Made by a program: the position numbers and the translations under genes. DNA of 50,290 nucleotides from Bacteroidales bacterium UBA3808 (GTDB lineage Bacteria; Bacteroidota; Bacteroidia; Bacteroidales; Paludibacteraceae): positions 59,841 through 110,130 of the forward strand of contig DFEG01000014.1 of assembly GCA_002369075.1 (NCBI GenBank). The letters run 5' to 3'. Shown here piece after piece: positions 17,363-26,313 of this stretch (positions within the stretch are counted from its first letter, which is position 1; each line of letters opens with the position of its first letter). The notes below the pieces were generated by a model. The model made no database searches. It saw only the letters and a list, made by a program, of their open reading frames with translations, and was not told where the DNA came from.

Positions 17363-19219
17363 TTACTCTTCGCTTAATAGTTCCCATTCATACATCTTCT
17401 GCTCAATCTGGTGTTTGACAGATTCGTATTTCTGAAAATTCTCTTGTGTCTGGTTATCGGGCAGGGCAAGCAGCAGCTCCATCTCTTTCTGCTTTGCTTC
17501 GAGAGTCGCAATGGCGTTTTCGACCTCAGCAATCTGCTTCTCTTTTTTGCGTTTTTCGGCAGCTGCGGCTTTCTGTGCTGCGTAGTCAAGTTTGGCATTC
17601 GAGGGCTCTACCGAAGCCTGACCTTGGCTTTGACCGTCGGTTGACCGTCGGCTGACCGTCGGGATTGACCCGTTTGGGGCTGCATTTTGGGTGAGCGGGT
17701 TCTTGCGGTTCAGTTCATCGAGGGAGGTGAGTCTCTTTGCTCTCAGGAAATCATATATGCCGCCGAGGTGTTCTTTCACTCTGCCGCCGCCGAATTCATA
17801 CACTTTGGAGACGAGTCCGTTGAGGAAATCACGGTCGTGGCTAACACATATGAGTGTGCCGTCAAAATCCTGCAGGGCAGCCTTGAGGACATCTTTGGAT
17901 TGCATATCCAGATGGTTGGTGGGCTCATCGAGAATGAGCAGGTTGCAGGGCTCAAGCAGCAGACGGATCATCGCCAGCCGGCTTCTTTCGCCTCCGGAGA
18001 GGATTTTGACTTTCTTGTCAGACGCCTCTCCGCCGAACATGAAAGCACCGAGGATGTCGCGGATCTTGGTGCGGATGTCACCCACTGCCACGTAGTCAAT
18101 TGTCTCAAAGACAGTCAGGTTCCCGTCCAGAAGGGCAGCCTGGTTCTGGGCGAAGTAACCGATCTTGACATTATGTCCTATCTTGAGGGTTCCGAGGTAG
18201 TCCAACTGCCCCATGATACATTTGACGAGGGTGGATTTGCCTTCACCGTTCTTGCCCACAAAGGCTACTTTCTCGCCCCGGCGGATGGTGAAAGTGACAT
18301 CGTGGAATACATTATGGTCTCCGAAATCCTTGCGTAGGTCCTCTATGATGATCGGAAAATCTCCGCTGCGCGGGGCAGGCGGGAAACGCAGATTGAGGCG
18401 CGAGGTGTCTTCCAAATCTACCTCCAGCCGCTCCAGCTTCTCCAACTGTTTGATGCGGCTCTGTACCTGTACGGCTTTGGTAGCCTTATATCGGAAGCGC
18501 TCGATAAAATCCTCGGTGTCGGCAATCATCTTCTGCTGGTTCTGGTAGGCGCGCACTTGCTGCTCGTGGCGCTCTTTGCGCAGTTCGACAAACCGGCTGT
18601 AGTTGACGTTGTAGTCGTATATCCGACCGAGGGTGATTTCAATCGTGCGGTTGCAGACATTGTCGATGAACGCGCGGTCGTGGCTGACCATGAGCACGGC
18701 GGACGGGCTGGATTTGAGGAAATCCTCGAGCCACTGGATGGACTCGATGTCCAGATGGTTGGTGGGCTCGTCAAGAAGCAAGAGATCGGGATGGCTCAGC
18801 AGTATTTTCGCCAATTCGATACGCATTCTCCAACCTCCTGAGAACTCGGAGCACGGGCGCTCAAAATCGCGCCGCTCAAACCCGAGACCGATGATGGTTC
18901 TGTCCATTTCGGCGATGAAACGCGCCTCGTCCTGATGCTCCGGCGAGTTGGTGTAAACAGTCATTACCTCGTCGCGGAGGGTGCGGTCATCCTGAAAGAG
19001 CATGACTTGCGGCAGGTAACCGATAGTCATGTCTGCATCTTTGGCGATGCGTCCCGCGGTGGGCTGGTACTCCCCGGCAATAAGACGGAGAAGGGTCGTC
19101 TTTCCCGCTCCGTTCTTGCCGACCAAAGCAATGCGCTCCTTGCGGTTGACAAGGAAGGTAATGTCGTCCAGCACGGGACGGGACGAAAACTCCATGCTTA
19201 TGTGGTCAATGGTCAGCAT
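17363..19219 (-). CDS. ABC-F family ATPase
   Basis: A 618-residue soluble protein with two ABC domains and no membrane segment, as in the translation-factor-like ABC-F group. First domain: Walker A GKNGAGKTT at residues 34-42, signature FSGGW, Walker B LLLLDEPTNHLD. Second: GKNGEGKST, LSGGERSR, LLILDEPTNHLD. Between them is the charged P-site-tRNA-interaction linker. The C-terminus is a coiled coil rich in Lys/Glu. The joint before the coiled coil (residues 520-530, PTVSRRSTDGQ) is made of three copies of an 11-bp word. It likely acts on the ribosome; the subtype is not resolved. Confidence 0.92.
   Translation of the reverse strand: MLTIDHISMEFSSRPVLDDITFLVNRKERIALVGKNGAGKTTLLRLIAGEYQPTAGRIAKDADMTIGYLPQVMLFQDDRTLRDEVMTVYTNSPEHQDEARFIAEMDRTIIGLGFERRDFERPCSEFSGGWRMRIELAKILLSHPDLLLLDEPTNHLDIESIQWLEDFLKSSPSAVLMVSHDRAFIDNVCNRTIEITLGRIYDYNVNYSRFVELRKERHEQQVRAYQNQQKMIADTEDFIERFRYKATKAVQVQSRIKQLEKLERLEVDLEDTSRLNLRFPPAPRSGDFPIIIEDLRKDFGDHNVFHDVTFTIRRGEKVAFVGKNGEGKSTLVKCIMGQLDYLGTLKIGHNVKIGYFAQNQAALLDGNLTVFETIDYVAVGDIRTKIRDILGAFMFGGEASDKKVKILSGGERSRLAMIRLLLEPCNLLILDEPTNHLDMQSKDVLKAALQDFDGTLICVSHDRDFLNGLVSKVYEFGGGRVKEHLGGIYDFLRAKRLTSLDELNRKNPLTQNAAPNGSIPTVSRRSTDGQSQGQASVEPSNAKLDYAAQKAAAAEKRKKEKQIAEVENAIATLEAKQKEMELLLALPDNQTQENFQKYESVKHQIEQKMYEWELLSEE
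17630..17662. repeat. 11-bp word, three copies, inside ABC-F gene
   Basis: TTGACCGTCGG, TTGACCGTCGG, CTGACCGTCGG: exactly 33 bp, hence 11 codons and no frame change. The reverse complement CCGACGGTCAA matches the three-copy spacer array at 45443-45475 in 10 of 11 bases per unit. Confidence 0.93.
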
Positions 19220-19223
19220 CTAT

Positions 19224-20309
19224 TCATTTACCATTTTGGTCATTTACTATTTTTCTATTTATGACCCGCCAGAGAATGAGCGTGAGTGCCGTGGCGATGG
19301 CAAAATCACAGATGAGGAGTACCCACATGTTCCAGTTGCGCCCCAAAACAGCCAGCGCGATAAAAAGCACGCTGACGGAGAGCAGCACGCAAGTCGTCTG
19401 GATATGGTTAAGTCCCGTGCGCAAGAGGAGGTGGTGGATATGGTTCTTGTCCGGTTGGAAGGGGCTGCAATGGTGCTTGATACGCGTAAGGCTGACACGG
19501 ATGGTATCGAAGATAGGAACGGTCAGCACGCAGATAGCCACTGCCGGTGCCGCGTTCATATGGAAGACCTCCGGAACCTGATGGTACGCATTAGTCTCGC
19601 AGAACCGGAACACAAAAGCCGTAATCAGATAACCGAGCAGAAGACTGCCGGAGTCGCCCATGAAGATCTTTTCGCGGCTGCCGAAGACGTTATAGATGAA
19701 GAACACCGCCAGCGCTCCGATCATGCAGATGCCGAGGATGGACCATGAGGCGTCTCCTACCAGCCAAAAATAGATAGCGAAGAAGAGACAATACAGAATA
19801 CCGAGTCCGCTTGCCAGGCCGTCAATGCCGTCGATAAGGTTGATGGCATTGATGATGGCGATAAGGATGAACAGAGATATCAGATAACTGGGTATGACGC
19901 CTATCTCAGTGATGCCGAAGAGTCCGTGCAGATGAGTGATCCGCATGTCCGCAAAGCCGATCAGGGCAATGCCTGCCAGGGCTTCGCCAAGCAACTTCGC
20001 CATGGGCGTAAGGACGAGCACATCGTCAATGAATCCCACCGCCATGATAGCGAACAGACCGATGAGGAAGAACTGGCTCTGGTTCAGTTGGTTGTACTCG
20101 AAAAGCAGGTACGTCAGCATGAAACTGAAGCAGATATTGAGTCCTCCGATATTAGGAACTTCGCCGGTGTGGCTCATGCGTTTGTTCGGGCGTACGACAA
20201 AGCCTTTGGCTTTCGCTATCCGTACGACAACAGGCATTCCCAGCCATCCCAACAAGAAACTGACAAGACCGATAAGATAAGTGTGTTCGATAAAAAATGT
20301 ATGTATCAT
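19224..20309 (-). CDS. WecA/MraY-like undecaprenyl-phosphate sugar-1-P transferase
   Basis: A 361-residue integral membrane protein with about ten helices. It would start a surface glycan by moving a sugar-1-phosphate (probably a HexNAc) from UDP to undecaprenyl phosphate at the inner membrane. Family motifs are FIDDVLVLTPMAKLLGE, INLIDGIDGLASG, FMGDSGSLLLG and the cytoplasmic histidine cluster DKNHIHHLLLR. The absence of a UDP-MurNAc-pentapeptide context favours the WecA/TagO side over MraY. Its start overlaps the CapD-like gene stop (ATGA), and the ABC-F gene begins 4 bp after its stop. Confidence 0.9.
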   Translation of the reverse strand: MIHTFFIEHTYLIGLVSFLLGWLGMPVVVRIAKAKGFVVRPNKRMSHTGEVPNIGGLNICFSFMLTYLLFEYNQLNQSQFFLIGLFAIMAVGFIDDVLVLTPMAKLLGEALAGIALIGFADMRITHLHGLFGITEIGVIPSYLISLFILIAIINAINLIDGIDGLASGLGILYCLFFAIYFWLVGDASWSILGICMIGALAVFFIYNVFGSREKIFMGDSGSLLLGYLITAFVFRFCETNAYHQVPEVFHMNAAPAVAICVLTVPIFDTIRVSLTRIKHHCSPFQPDKNHIHHLLLRTGLNHIQTTCVLLSVSVLFIALAVLGRNWNMWVLLICDFAIATALTLILWRVINRKIVNDQNGK

Positions 20310-22276
20310 TGCGGATCTAATTGCTCGTAAACTGAGTTGTTGCTGATAAACTCAGGAACGATTATTTTCATTAGTTTCACGGTGGTGAATGACTTTGCTG
20401 TAATAGTTGTTGTCGTAGTGGTAGTGGCGATGAGCTCGTCTATCAGCTTGCTTACTTCGTCATAGTCAGACTCCCTCACGCGCGCAATCATGATTTTCTC
20501 GTTCGTGGTGGGCAAAGTGGTTTCCTTCTGGTTGAGGAGCTCTTCGTATAGTTTCTCTCCCGGACGCAGGCCTGTGAAATGTATCTGGATGTCTTTTTCC
20601 GGCACGTATCCGGCGAGGCGGATCATGTTCCGGGCAAGGTCAAGAATCTTCACCGGTTTGCCCATGTCGAAGACGAATATCTCGCCTCCGTTGCCGAGTG
20701 TGCTTGCCTCCATCACCAGGCAGCATGCCTCGGGGATGGTCATGAAATAGCGGATGATATTGGGGTGGGTCACCGTCACAGGTCCTCCTGCGGCAATCTG
20801 CTTGCGGAAATAGGGGATGACAGAACCGTTGCTACCGAGGACATTCCCGAAACGGGTAGTGATGAACTTGGTGCAATCGGGGTTCTCCTTTTGCAGTTTG
20901 CGGAAGAGCGATTGTACGTAAATCTCTGCGATGCGCTTGCTGGCTCCCATGATGTTCGTCGGGTTCACCGCCTTGTCCGTAGAGATCATGACGAAGCGCT
21001 GGACTCCGTATTTGACCGCCATGTCCGCCATGTTCTTGGTGCCCAGAACGTTGGCTTGGACGGCTTCCGTCGGGAAATCCTCCATCAGCGGTACATGCTT
21101 GTAAGCTGCGGCGTGATAGACTACGTCCGGACGGAGATCACCGAATATCTGCTCCATCCGTGCACGGTTGCGTACATCGGCGATGATGGGTATGAAGCGC
21201 GCGTCCGGAAAGCTGTTCTGCAGTTCGAGCGTCAGGTCGTGCAGCGGCGATTCCGCCATCTCCACGAGGATCGTCACTTGCGGTTCGTACTTTTGCACCT
21301 GGCGCACGAGTTCGCTTCCTATACTGCCAGCGGCTCCGGAAACGAGGACGACCTTGTCTTTGATGATCTGGCGCACGTTCTCCGTGTTCACCTCTATCTG
21401 CGGTCTCTCCAGCAGATCCTCGATCTTGATGGCGTCAATGCGTCCGATACGCGCTGCATCGATGGCGTCCGCGTTGTCAAACTGGGTGAAATACGGGGTG
21501 GTGAGAATACGGATGTTATGGTCAATAAATATCTGCAGATCCTTGGACGGGTTGATCTCCCGCATCTTCATTGGCGAAACAATAACATATTTTACGCCGT
21601 GTTTCTCCATCCATACGAATAGTTTTTCGTTGAGCGAGCGGACACGGAGACCTGCCAGATCGTAATTGGTGTTTTCTCCTTCATCCGCAATGAAACCGAC
21701 GGGTCTGTACGGTGCTTCTCCCGAGGAGCGGAGCATCTTGGCTATCGCCACGCCTGCCGCCTTGGTGCCGTAGATCATCACCCGAGGGCTTGCCTGACTG
21801 CGCTGGAGCACTTCGCTCATCGTCTTCACCCCGACGCGCAGAATGAACAGAAACATGAAGGCGACCGCTACATAGACAACCACCATCGTGCTGATGAACG
21901 GGTGCCAATGGGCGGCGAGTTCCGTGATGCCGTTAATCACTAAAAGGACGATACCCACGCTGAACACCGAGAGCAGCACTTTGATTGTATCAATGAACGT
22001 GGAGTACCGCAGGATACCCGAATACGTATGGAACGCCCAGAAACTGACAATTTGGACGCCCATGAAAATCAGATACTGCGACCATAGAGGGATGTTCGGA
22101 TCTTCCAGACTTACGAACTCCAGAAAGCCGTTGTTGATCCATACGCTCATCCAGAAGGCGAGGGTGCATAGGAAGATGTCAAGCATTAACACCCCCCACC
22201 GCGGCAAATAGTGCATCTGTGGCAGATGGGAGAAAATGTCGGAACGGCGTAATTCTGCTAACTTATGTCTTTTCAT
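20306..22276 (-). CDS. CapD/WbpM-type nucleotide-sugar 4,6-dehydratase/epimerase
   Basis: A 656-residue membrane-anchored enzyme. Residues 1-150 hold four helices, residues 160-290 an additional Rossmann-like domain, and residues 305-620 an extended SDR domain. The NAD-binding motif is VSGAAGSIGSE at 312-322. The catalytic region is ISTDKAVNPTNIMGASKR at 431-448, with Met in place of the usual Tyr four residues before Lys. That Ser-Met-Lys arrangement is known from WbpM-type UDP-GlcNAc 4,6-dehydratases. The C-terminus carries a threonine run of low complexity. It probably makes a deoxy-amino-sugar donor for the WecA-like transferase encoded next. Confidence 0.9.
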   Translation of the reverse strand: MKRHKLAELRRSDIFSHLPQMHYLPRWGVLMLDIFLCTLAFWMSVWINNGFLEFVSLEDPNIPLWSQYLIFMGVQIVSFWAFHTYSGILRYSTFIDTIKVLLSVFSVGIVLLVINGITELAAHWHPFISTMVVVYVAVAFMFLFILRVGVKTMSEVLQRSQASPRVMIYGTKAAGVAIAKMLRSSGEAPYRPVGFIADEGENTNYDLAGLRVRSLNEKLFVWMEKHGVKYVIVSPMKMREINPSKDLQIFIDHNIRILTTPYFTQFDNADAIDAARIGRIDAIKIEDLLERPQIEVNTENVRQIIKDKVVLVSGAAGSIGSELVRQVQKYEPQVTILVEMAESPLHDLTLELQNSFPDARFIPIIADVRNRARMEQIFGDLRPDVVYHAAAYKHVPLMEDFPTEAVQANVLGTKNMADMAVKYGVQRFVMISTDKAVNPTNIMGASKRIAEIYVQSLFRKLQKENPDCTKFITTRFGNVLGSNGSVIPYFRKQIAAGGPVTVTHPNIIRYFMTIPEACCLVMEASTLGNGGEIFVFDMGKPVKILDLARNMIRLAGYVPEKDIQIHFTGLRPGEKLYEELLNQKETTLPTTNEKIMIARVRESDYDEVSKLIDELIATTTTTTTITAKSFTTVKLMKIIVPEFISNNSVYEQLDPQ

Positions 22277-25038
22277 AATGTGTGTTTGTTTGTTTCGTTG
22301 TTTTTAATGACTTGGGCAATATACTTGCCGGTATAACTCTCTTGGCACTGTGCTATTTGTTCCGGCGTACCGGCACAAACGATGTGTCCTCCGTCTTTCC
22401 CGCCCTCGGGACCTAAGTCGATCACATGGTCAGCCGCCAGAATAACCGCCGGGTTATGCTCGATGACGATCACCGTGTGCCCTTTGCTGACGAGCCGGTT
22501 GAGCGCGACAAGCAGTACCTCTATGTCGCGGTGATGCAGACCTGTGGTCGGTTCGTCAAAGACAAAAATCGTCGGTGTGCTGTCCTCCTGGGCAAGGAAC
22601 GAAGCCAACTTTACGCGCTGACTCTCGCCACCGGAGAGGGTGGAACTGCTCTGACCTAACTGTATATAGCCGATACCCACTTCCTGCAAGGGCTTGAGGC
22701 GCTTGACGATGCGGTCGCAATCGGGATCCTGACTGAAGAATTCAACCGCCTGGTTGACCGTCATGCAAAGCACGTCGTAGATGGACTTGTCGCGGTAATG
22801 GACATCGAGGACATCCTGCTTAAACCGCTTCCCGTGGCATTGTTCGCACTCGAGAATAAGATCCGCCATAAACTGCATCTCGATGGTGATGGTACCTTCG
22901 CCCTGACAGGTCTCGCATCGTCCGCCCGGGGTGTTGAACGAGAAATGGGCAGGGGTGAAACCGAGCTGTTTTGCCAGCGGCTGTTCGGCGAAGAGCCTCC
23001 GTATCTCGTCGTACGCCTTGAGGTACGTCACGGGGTTGCTGCGGCTGGAACGGCTGAGCGGGTTCTGGTCCACGAACTCAATGTCGTGCATCAGGTGCAG
23101 ACTGCCGTGCAGGTGACCGAAATCACCTGTGTGCTCGGCGAACACACCGCCGTAATGTTTCTTGAGAGCAGGGTAGAGCACTTTGCTCACCAGACTCGAC
23201 TTGCCACTGCCGCTGACGCCCGTGACGCAGGTCATCACGTGGAGAGGGAAACGTACGGATAGGTTCTTGAGATTGTTCTCGCACGCGCCCTCTATCTCGA
23301 TGTAATTGCTCCAATGCCTGCGTTGGACGGGGATGGTATAGGTGAACAACTCAGGACGCGGCTTGCCTTCATAGACCACTTCTCCGCCGTGTCTGCCTGC
23401 CGCCGGACCGATCTCTATCACATGGTCGGCTGCCGCAATTATATCTTCGTCATGCTCCACTACCACAATGGTGTTGCCGAGGTCGCGGAGCTGTTTGAGC
23501 ACGTGGATCAGGCGCTCCGTGTCGCGTGGATGGAGACCGATGGACGGTTCGTCCAGCACGTACAGTGAGCCCACAAGGCTGCTTCCTAAGGATTTGGCAA
23601 TGTTGATACGTTGGCTCTCTCCGCCGGAGAGGGTGCTGCTCTGACGGTTGAGCGTCAGGTAGCCGAGACCCACATCCTTCATGAACTGCAGGCGGTTGCG
23701 GATCTCGGTGAGTACCATCTCGATGGTCTGCATCTCTATATCGGACAACTGTATGCGGGCGAACCACTCGTCCAGATCGGAGATAGGCATCGAGCATAAC
23801 TCACGGATAGACTTGCCGTTGACCAGCACGTAGTAGGCCTCTGTACGCAGATGGAAACCGCCGCAGACAGGGCAGGTCGTCTTGCCTTTGTAGCGAGCCA
23901 GCATGACGCGGTACTGCAGTTTGGAGTACTGCTCTTTCTCCAGCTCCTTGAAGAATGCATGGAGGCCGCGGAAATACTCGTTTCCCGTCCAGATCAGATG
24001 TTTCTGCTCTGCGGTAAGGGCGTAGAACGGGGTGTGGATCGGGAAATCGAACTTGCCGGCATTGTAAATCAACTCGTTCTCCCACGGTTTCATCTTCTCG
24101 TTCTGCCAGCAGAGTATGGCTCCTTCATAGATGGTTTTGGACTTGTCGGGGACTACCAGATCCGGGTCGATGCCCATCACCGTTCCCACACCTTTGCACT
24201 CGGGGCAGGCTCCTATGGGACTGTTGAAATCGAAGAGGTGCTCGGAGGGCTCGATGAAATGGATGCCGTCCGCTTCAAACCGCTCGGAGAAAACCTTTGT
24301 ACAGGGTACATTGTCCCTTAGTACTTGGATTTGGCATTCGCCGTTTCCCTCGAAGAAAGCGGTCTGGACACTGTCCGCAAAGCGGTTCGAGGTCGCTTGT
24401 TCGCCGTCTGTGACGAGTCGGTCCACCAGTAGAAACGCCTCGTGTCCTTCAGCTTGCTTCCATGTGTTCTCGTCCAGACGCACTGTGTCGCCGTCAATCA
24501 GCAGACGGCTGAAACCCTGGCTCTGCCACAGCGCCAGCTGCTCCTGGAGTGTCCTTCCTTCGGGCAGTACAATCGGGCTTGCCAGATACAGACGCGTGCC
24601 TACCGGCTGGGACTCCATGTATTGGATGACATCGCGGATGGTGTTCTTCCTGACCTCCTGACCGCTCACGGGGGAAATAGTATGTCCCACGCGCGCGTAC
24701 AATAATTTGAGGTAGTCGTATATCTCCGTCACCGTTCCTACGGTGGAGCGCGGGTTACGGCTCGTCACTTTCTGCTGGATGGCGATAGCCGGCGGTATGC
24801 CTTCTATCTTGTCCACATCCGGTTTCTGCATCCTTCCCATGAACTGGCGGGCGTACGCGCTTAGACTCTCTACATAACGCCGCTGGCCTTCGGCATACAG
24901 TGTGTCGAAAGCCAGCGAGCTTTTTCCGCTGCCGCTGACACCCGTTATGACCACCAGTTCGTTCCGGGGTATATCAACCGATATATGTTTGAGGTTGTGG
25001 GTGTCTGCTCCTTCTATATGAATAAAATCACCTTTCAA
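22273..25038 (-). CDS. uvrA: Excinuclease ABC subunit A
   Basis: The DNA damage-recognition ATPase of nucleotide excision repair. I choose the TTG at 25038, giving MKGDFIHIEGADTHNLKHI and 921 residues, the normal family N-terminus and length. It forms a TTGA overlap with the stop of the upstream HU-LysM gene. The frame stays open to 25251, but the extra residues are unlike any UvrA. Two ABC halves are complete: GVSGSGKSSLAFDTL and GVSGSGKSSLVSK (Walker A), LSGGESQRI and LSGGESQRV (signatures). Zinc-finger cysteines lie in CPVCGG and in CETCQGEG...CEQCHGKRF. Its stop overlaps the next start (ATGA). Confidence 0.95.
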   Translation of the reverse strand: MKGDFIHIEGADTHNLKHISVDIPRNELVVITGVSGSGKSSLAFDTLYAEGQRRYVESLSAYARQFMGRMQKPDVDKIEGIPPAIAIQQKVTSRNPRSTVGTVTEIYDYLKLLYARVGHTISPVSGQEVRKNTIRDVIQYMESQPVGTRLYLASPIVLPEGRTLQEQLALWQSQGFSRLLIDGDTVRLDENTWKQAEGHEAFLLVDRLVTDGEQATSNRFADSVQTAFFEGNGECQIQVLRDNVPCTKVFSERFEADGIHFIEPSEHLFDFNSPIGACPECKGVGTVMGIDPDLVVPDKSKTIYEGAILCWQNEKMKPWENELIYNAGKFDFPIHTPFYALTAEQKHLIWTGNEYFRGLHAFFKELEKEQYSKLQYRVMLARYKGKTTCPVCGGFHLRTEAYYVLVNGKSIRELCSMPISDLDEWFARIQLSDIEMQTIEMVLTEIRNRLQFMKDVGLGYLTLNRQSSTLSGGESQRINIAKSLGSSLVGSLYVLDEPSIGLHPRDTERLIHVLKQLRDLGNTIVVVEHDEDIIAAADHVIEIGPAAGRHGGEVVYEGKPRPELFTYTIPVQRRHWSNYIEIEGACENNLKNLSVRFPLHVMTCVTGVSGSGKSSLVSKVLYPALKKHYGGVFAEHTGDFGHLHGSLHLMHDIEFVDQNPLSRSSRSNPVTYLKAYDEIRRLFAEQPLAKQLGFTPAHFSFNTPGGRCETCQGEGTITIEMQFMADLILECEQCHGKRFKQDVLDVHYRDKSIYDVLCMTVNQAVEFFSQDPDCDRIVKRLKPLQEVGIGYIQLGQSSSTLSGGESQRVKLASFLAQEDSTPTIFVFDEPTTGLHHRDIEVLLVALNRLVSKGHTVIVIEHNPAVILAADHVIDLGPEGGKDGGHIVCAGTPEQIAQCQESYTGKYIAQVIKNNETNKHTL

Positions 25039-26018
25039 TTTCTCGTGCAGGCTTCTTCTGCCTCTAACCGTAATTGTTCCAACAAAGCGGCGGTCCGGGC
25101 GTCCGTCGTGTCGCGCTGCTCCTTGGTCAGCTTGGGCACGCGGATGGGGGTGCCGACCTGTATGAGACAGGGGTTCTTGATGACATCGCGGTTGGCGTCG
25201 TACAAATACGGCCAGTATGCTTTTGAACCATAGAACCGTTTGGCCATCCATGCCAGACGGCTTGCCTCGTGCATCGGCTCGGTGGTTATGAATTCGGAAT
25301 AATGCTGCAAGTCCACAAGTGTGTCTGCTGCGTTTTCTTCAATAGGTTCTTCCGCAGGCATCGCTTGGGAAACACTGTCGGTAACAACGCTCTCTGTCTG
25401 TGCGGGCTGTACGAACGAGTCGATGATGCCGCTTAACTGCTGGCGCAGGAAGAAATAACCGAGTAGAAGCAGAACCAGAAGTATCACCACGCAGAGCAAC
25501 GTGTCGCGCATGAAATGAGTCTCTTTCTTCGGCTTCTTTGGGGCTGCATTTACCGGTTCGGGTTCAGGCTCAACCACCGGCTCCGGTTCTGCTACCGCAC
25601 TGTCCATCCCGGCTAATTCGCCTAATATGTCTACAATCTCTTCTGCCTGCGCACCGAGTTTCTTGAGCGGATCTGTCTCTGCCGTCTGGGCACTGGCGGC
25701 GGACGGCTGGCTACCGGCGGCTGTTGGCTGACCGCTCTCTATCAACTCGCGCACACCGGCTTCCGGAGTGAATGTCAGTTTGTTGTAGCCCTCGATGATA
25801 ATGGCTTCGCCAGTAGCCACATTTACGCTCTTGCGCGGTGCTACGGCTTGTACCTTGAATGTACCCAGACCGTTGATCTTGACTTGCTTGTCGGTCTTGA
25901 GGGCTTCCAATAACTGTCCTTGGAAAGCGTTGAGGAAAGCACCTGCTTTCTTCTCGCTCACACCGGCGCGCGCAGCTAATGCACGGCGCAGTTCGCTCCA
26001 ACTTAGTTTATCTGCCAT
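25035..26018 (-). CDS. Membrane-anchored HU-domain protein with LysM-like tail
   Basis: A 327-residue protein with an unusual order of parts. Residues 1-95 form an HU/IHF-type DNA-binding domain (QVKINGLGTFKV, PRKSVNVATGEAI). Residues 96-165 are an Ala/Pro/Glu linker, and residues about 172-195 one membrane helix (DTLLCVVILLVLLLLGYFFL). A second acidic linker follows, then a LysM-like module (about 245-300: LAWMAKRFYGSKAYWPYLYDAN...IQVGTPIRVP). The predicted topology places HU in the cytoplasm and LysM in the periplasm, so it could tie DNA to the cell wall. It is encoded directly after a free HU gene and coupled to uvrA. The role is inferred. Confidence 0.85.
   Translation of the reverse strand: MADKLSWSELRRALAARAGVSEKKAGAFLNAFQGQLLEALKTDKQVKINGLGTFKVQAVAPRKSVNVATGEAIIIEGYNKLTFTPEAGVRELIESGQPTAAGSQPSAASAQTAETDPLKKLGAQAEEIVDILGELAGMDSAVAEPEPVVEPEPEPVNAAPKKPKKETHFMRDTLLCVVILLVLLLLGYFFLRQQLSGIIDSFVQPAQTESVVTDSVSQAMPAEEPIEENAADTLVDLQHYSEFITTEPMHEASRLAWMAKRFYGSKAYWPYLYDANRDVIKNPCLIQVGTPIRVPKLTKEQRDTTDARTAALLEQLRLEAEEACTRN
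25693..25734. repeat. Degenerate heptad run in the HU-LysM linker
   Basis: Six successive 7-mers of the form CNGNNNG (CTGGCGG, CGGACGG, CTGGCTA, CCGGCGG, CTGTTGG, CTGACCG). They encode the SGQPTAAGSQPSAA linker. Period 7 is clear, but the units have diverged. Confidence 0.6.
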
Positions 26019-26020
26019 GG

Positions 26021-26299
26021 TCAGCTGTTTTTAAGTTCCTCCTTTAAGTTTGCCATAGGTCTGAATACCAGTTGGCTTCTGCTGGGTGCAAACGAACGCT
26101 CGCCCGTACGGGGATGAACGATCGTACGCGCCTTGCGCTCCTTGATTTCCAGCGCACCGAGACCATATATCTGAATGGACTTGCCGGACATCAGGTTCTC
26201 CCGGACGATGGCATTCATCGCGGTGAGTAGCTGCTCTGTCTCTTTCTTGCTCAATTCCGATTTGTTCGCAATCAAGCCGATAAAATCTTTCGTTAGCAT
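26021..26299 (-). CDS. HU family DNA-binding protein
   Basis: A small nucleoid protein of 92 residues from the ATG at 26299 (MLTKDFIGLIANKSELSKKE), the usual HU length. A TTG at 26317 in the same frame would overlap the rimO stop as TTGA and add six residues. The HU signature is IYGLGALEIKERKARTIVHP followed by TGE, with the DNA-binding arm around residues 50-70. It dimerises and bends DNA. It ends 2 bp before the HU-LysM gene, so the two HU proteins are made together and might form mixed dimers; that last point is inference. Confidence 0.9.
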   Translation of the reverse strand: MLTKDFIGLIANKSELSKKETEQLLTAMNAIVRENLMSGKSIQIYGLGALEIKERKARTIVHPRTGERSFAPSRSQLVFRPMANLKEELKNS

Positions 26300-26313
26300 A
26301 TTGTGTTTTTCTA

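Noticed and set aside
25039..25251. N-terminal extension of uvrA
   Set aside because: The extra residues lie within the HU-LysM gene in another frame and do not resemble UvrA; the TTG at 25038 restores the normal N-terminus and length.
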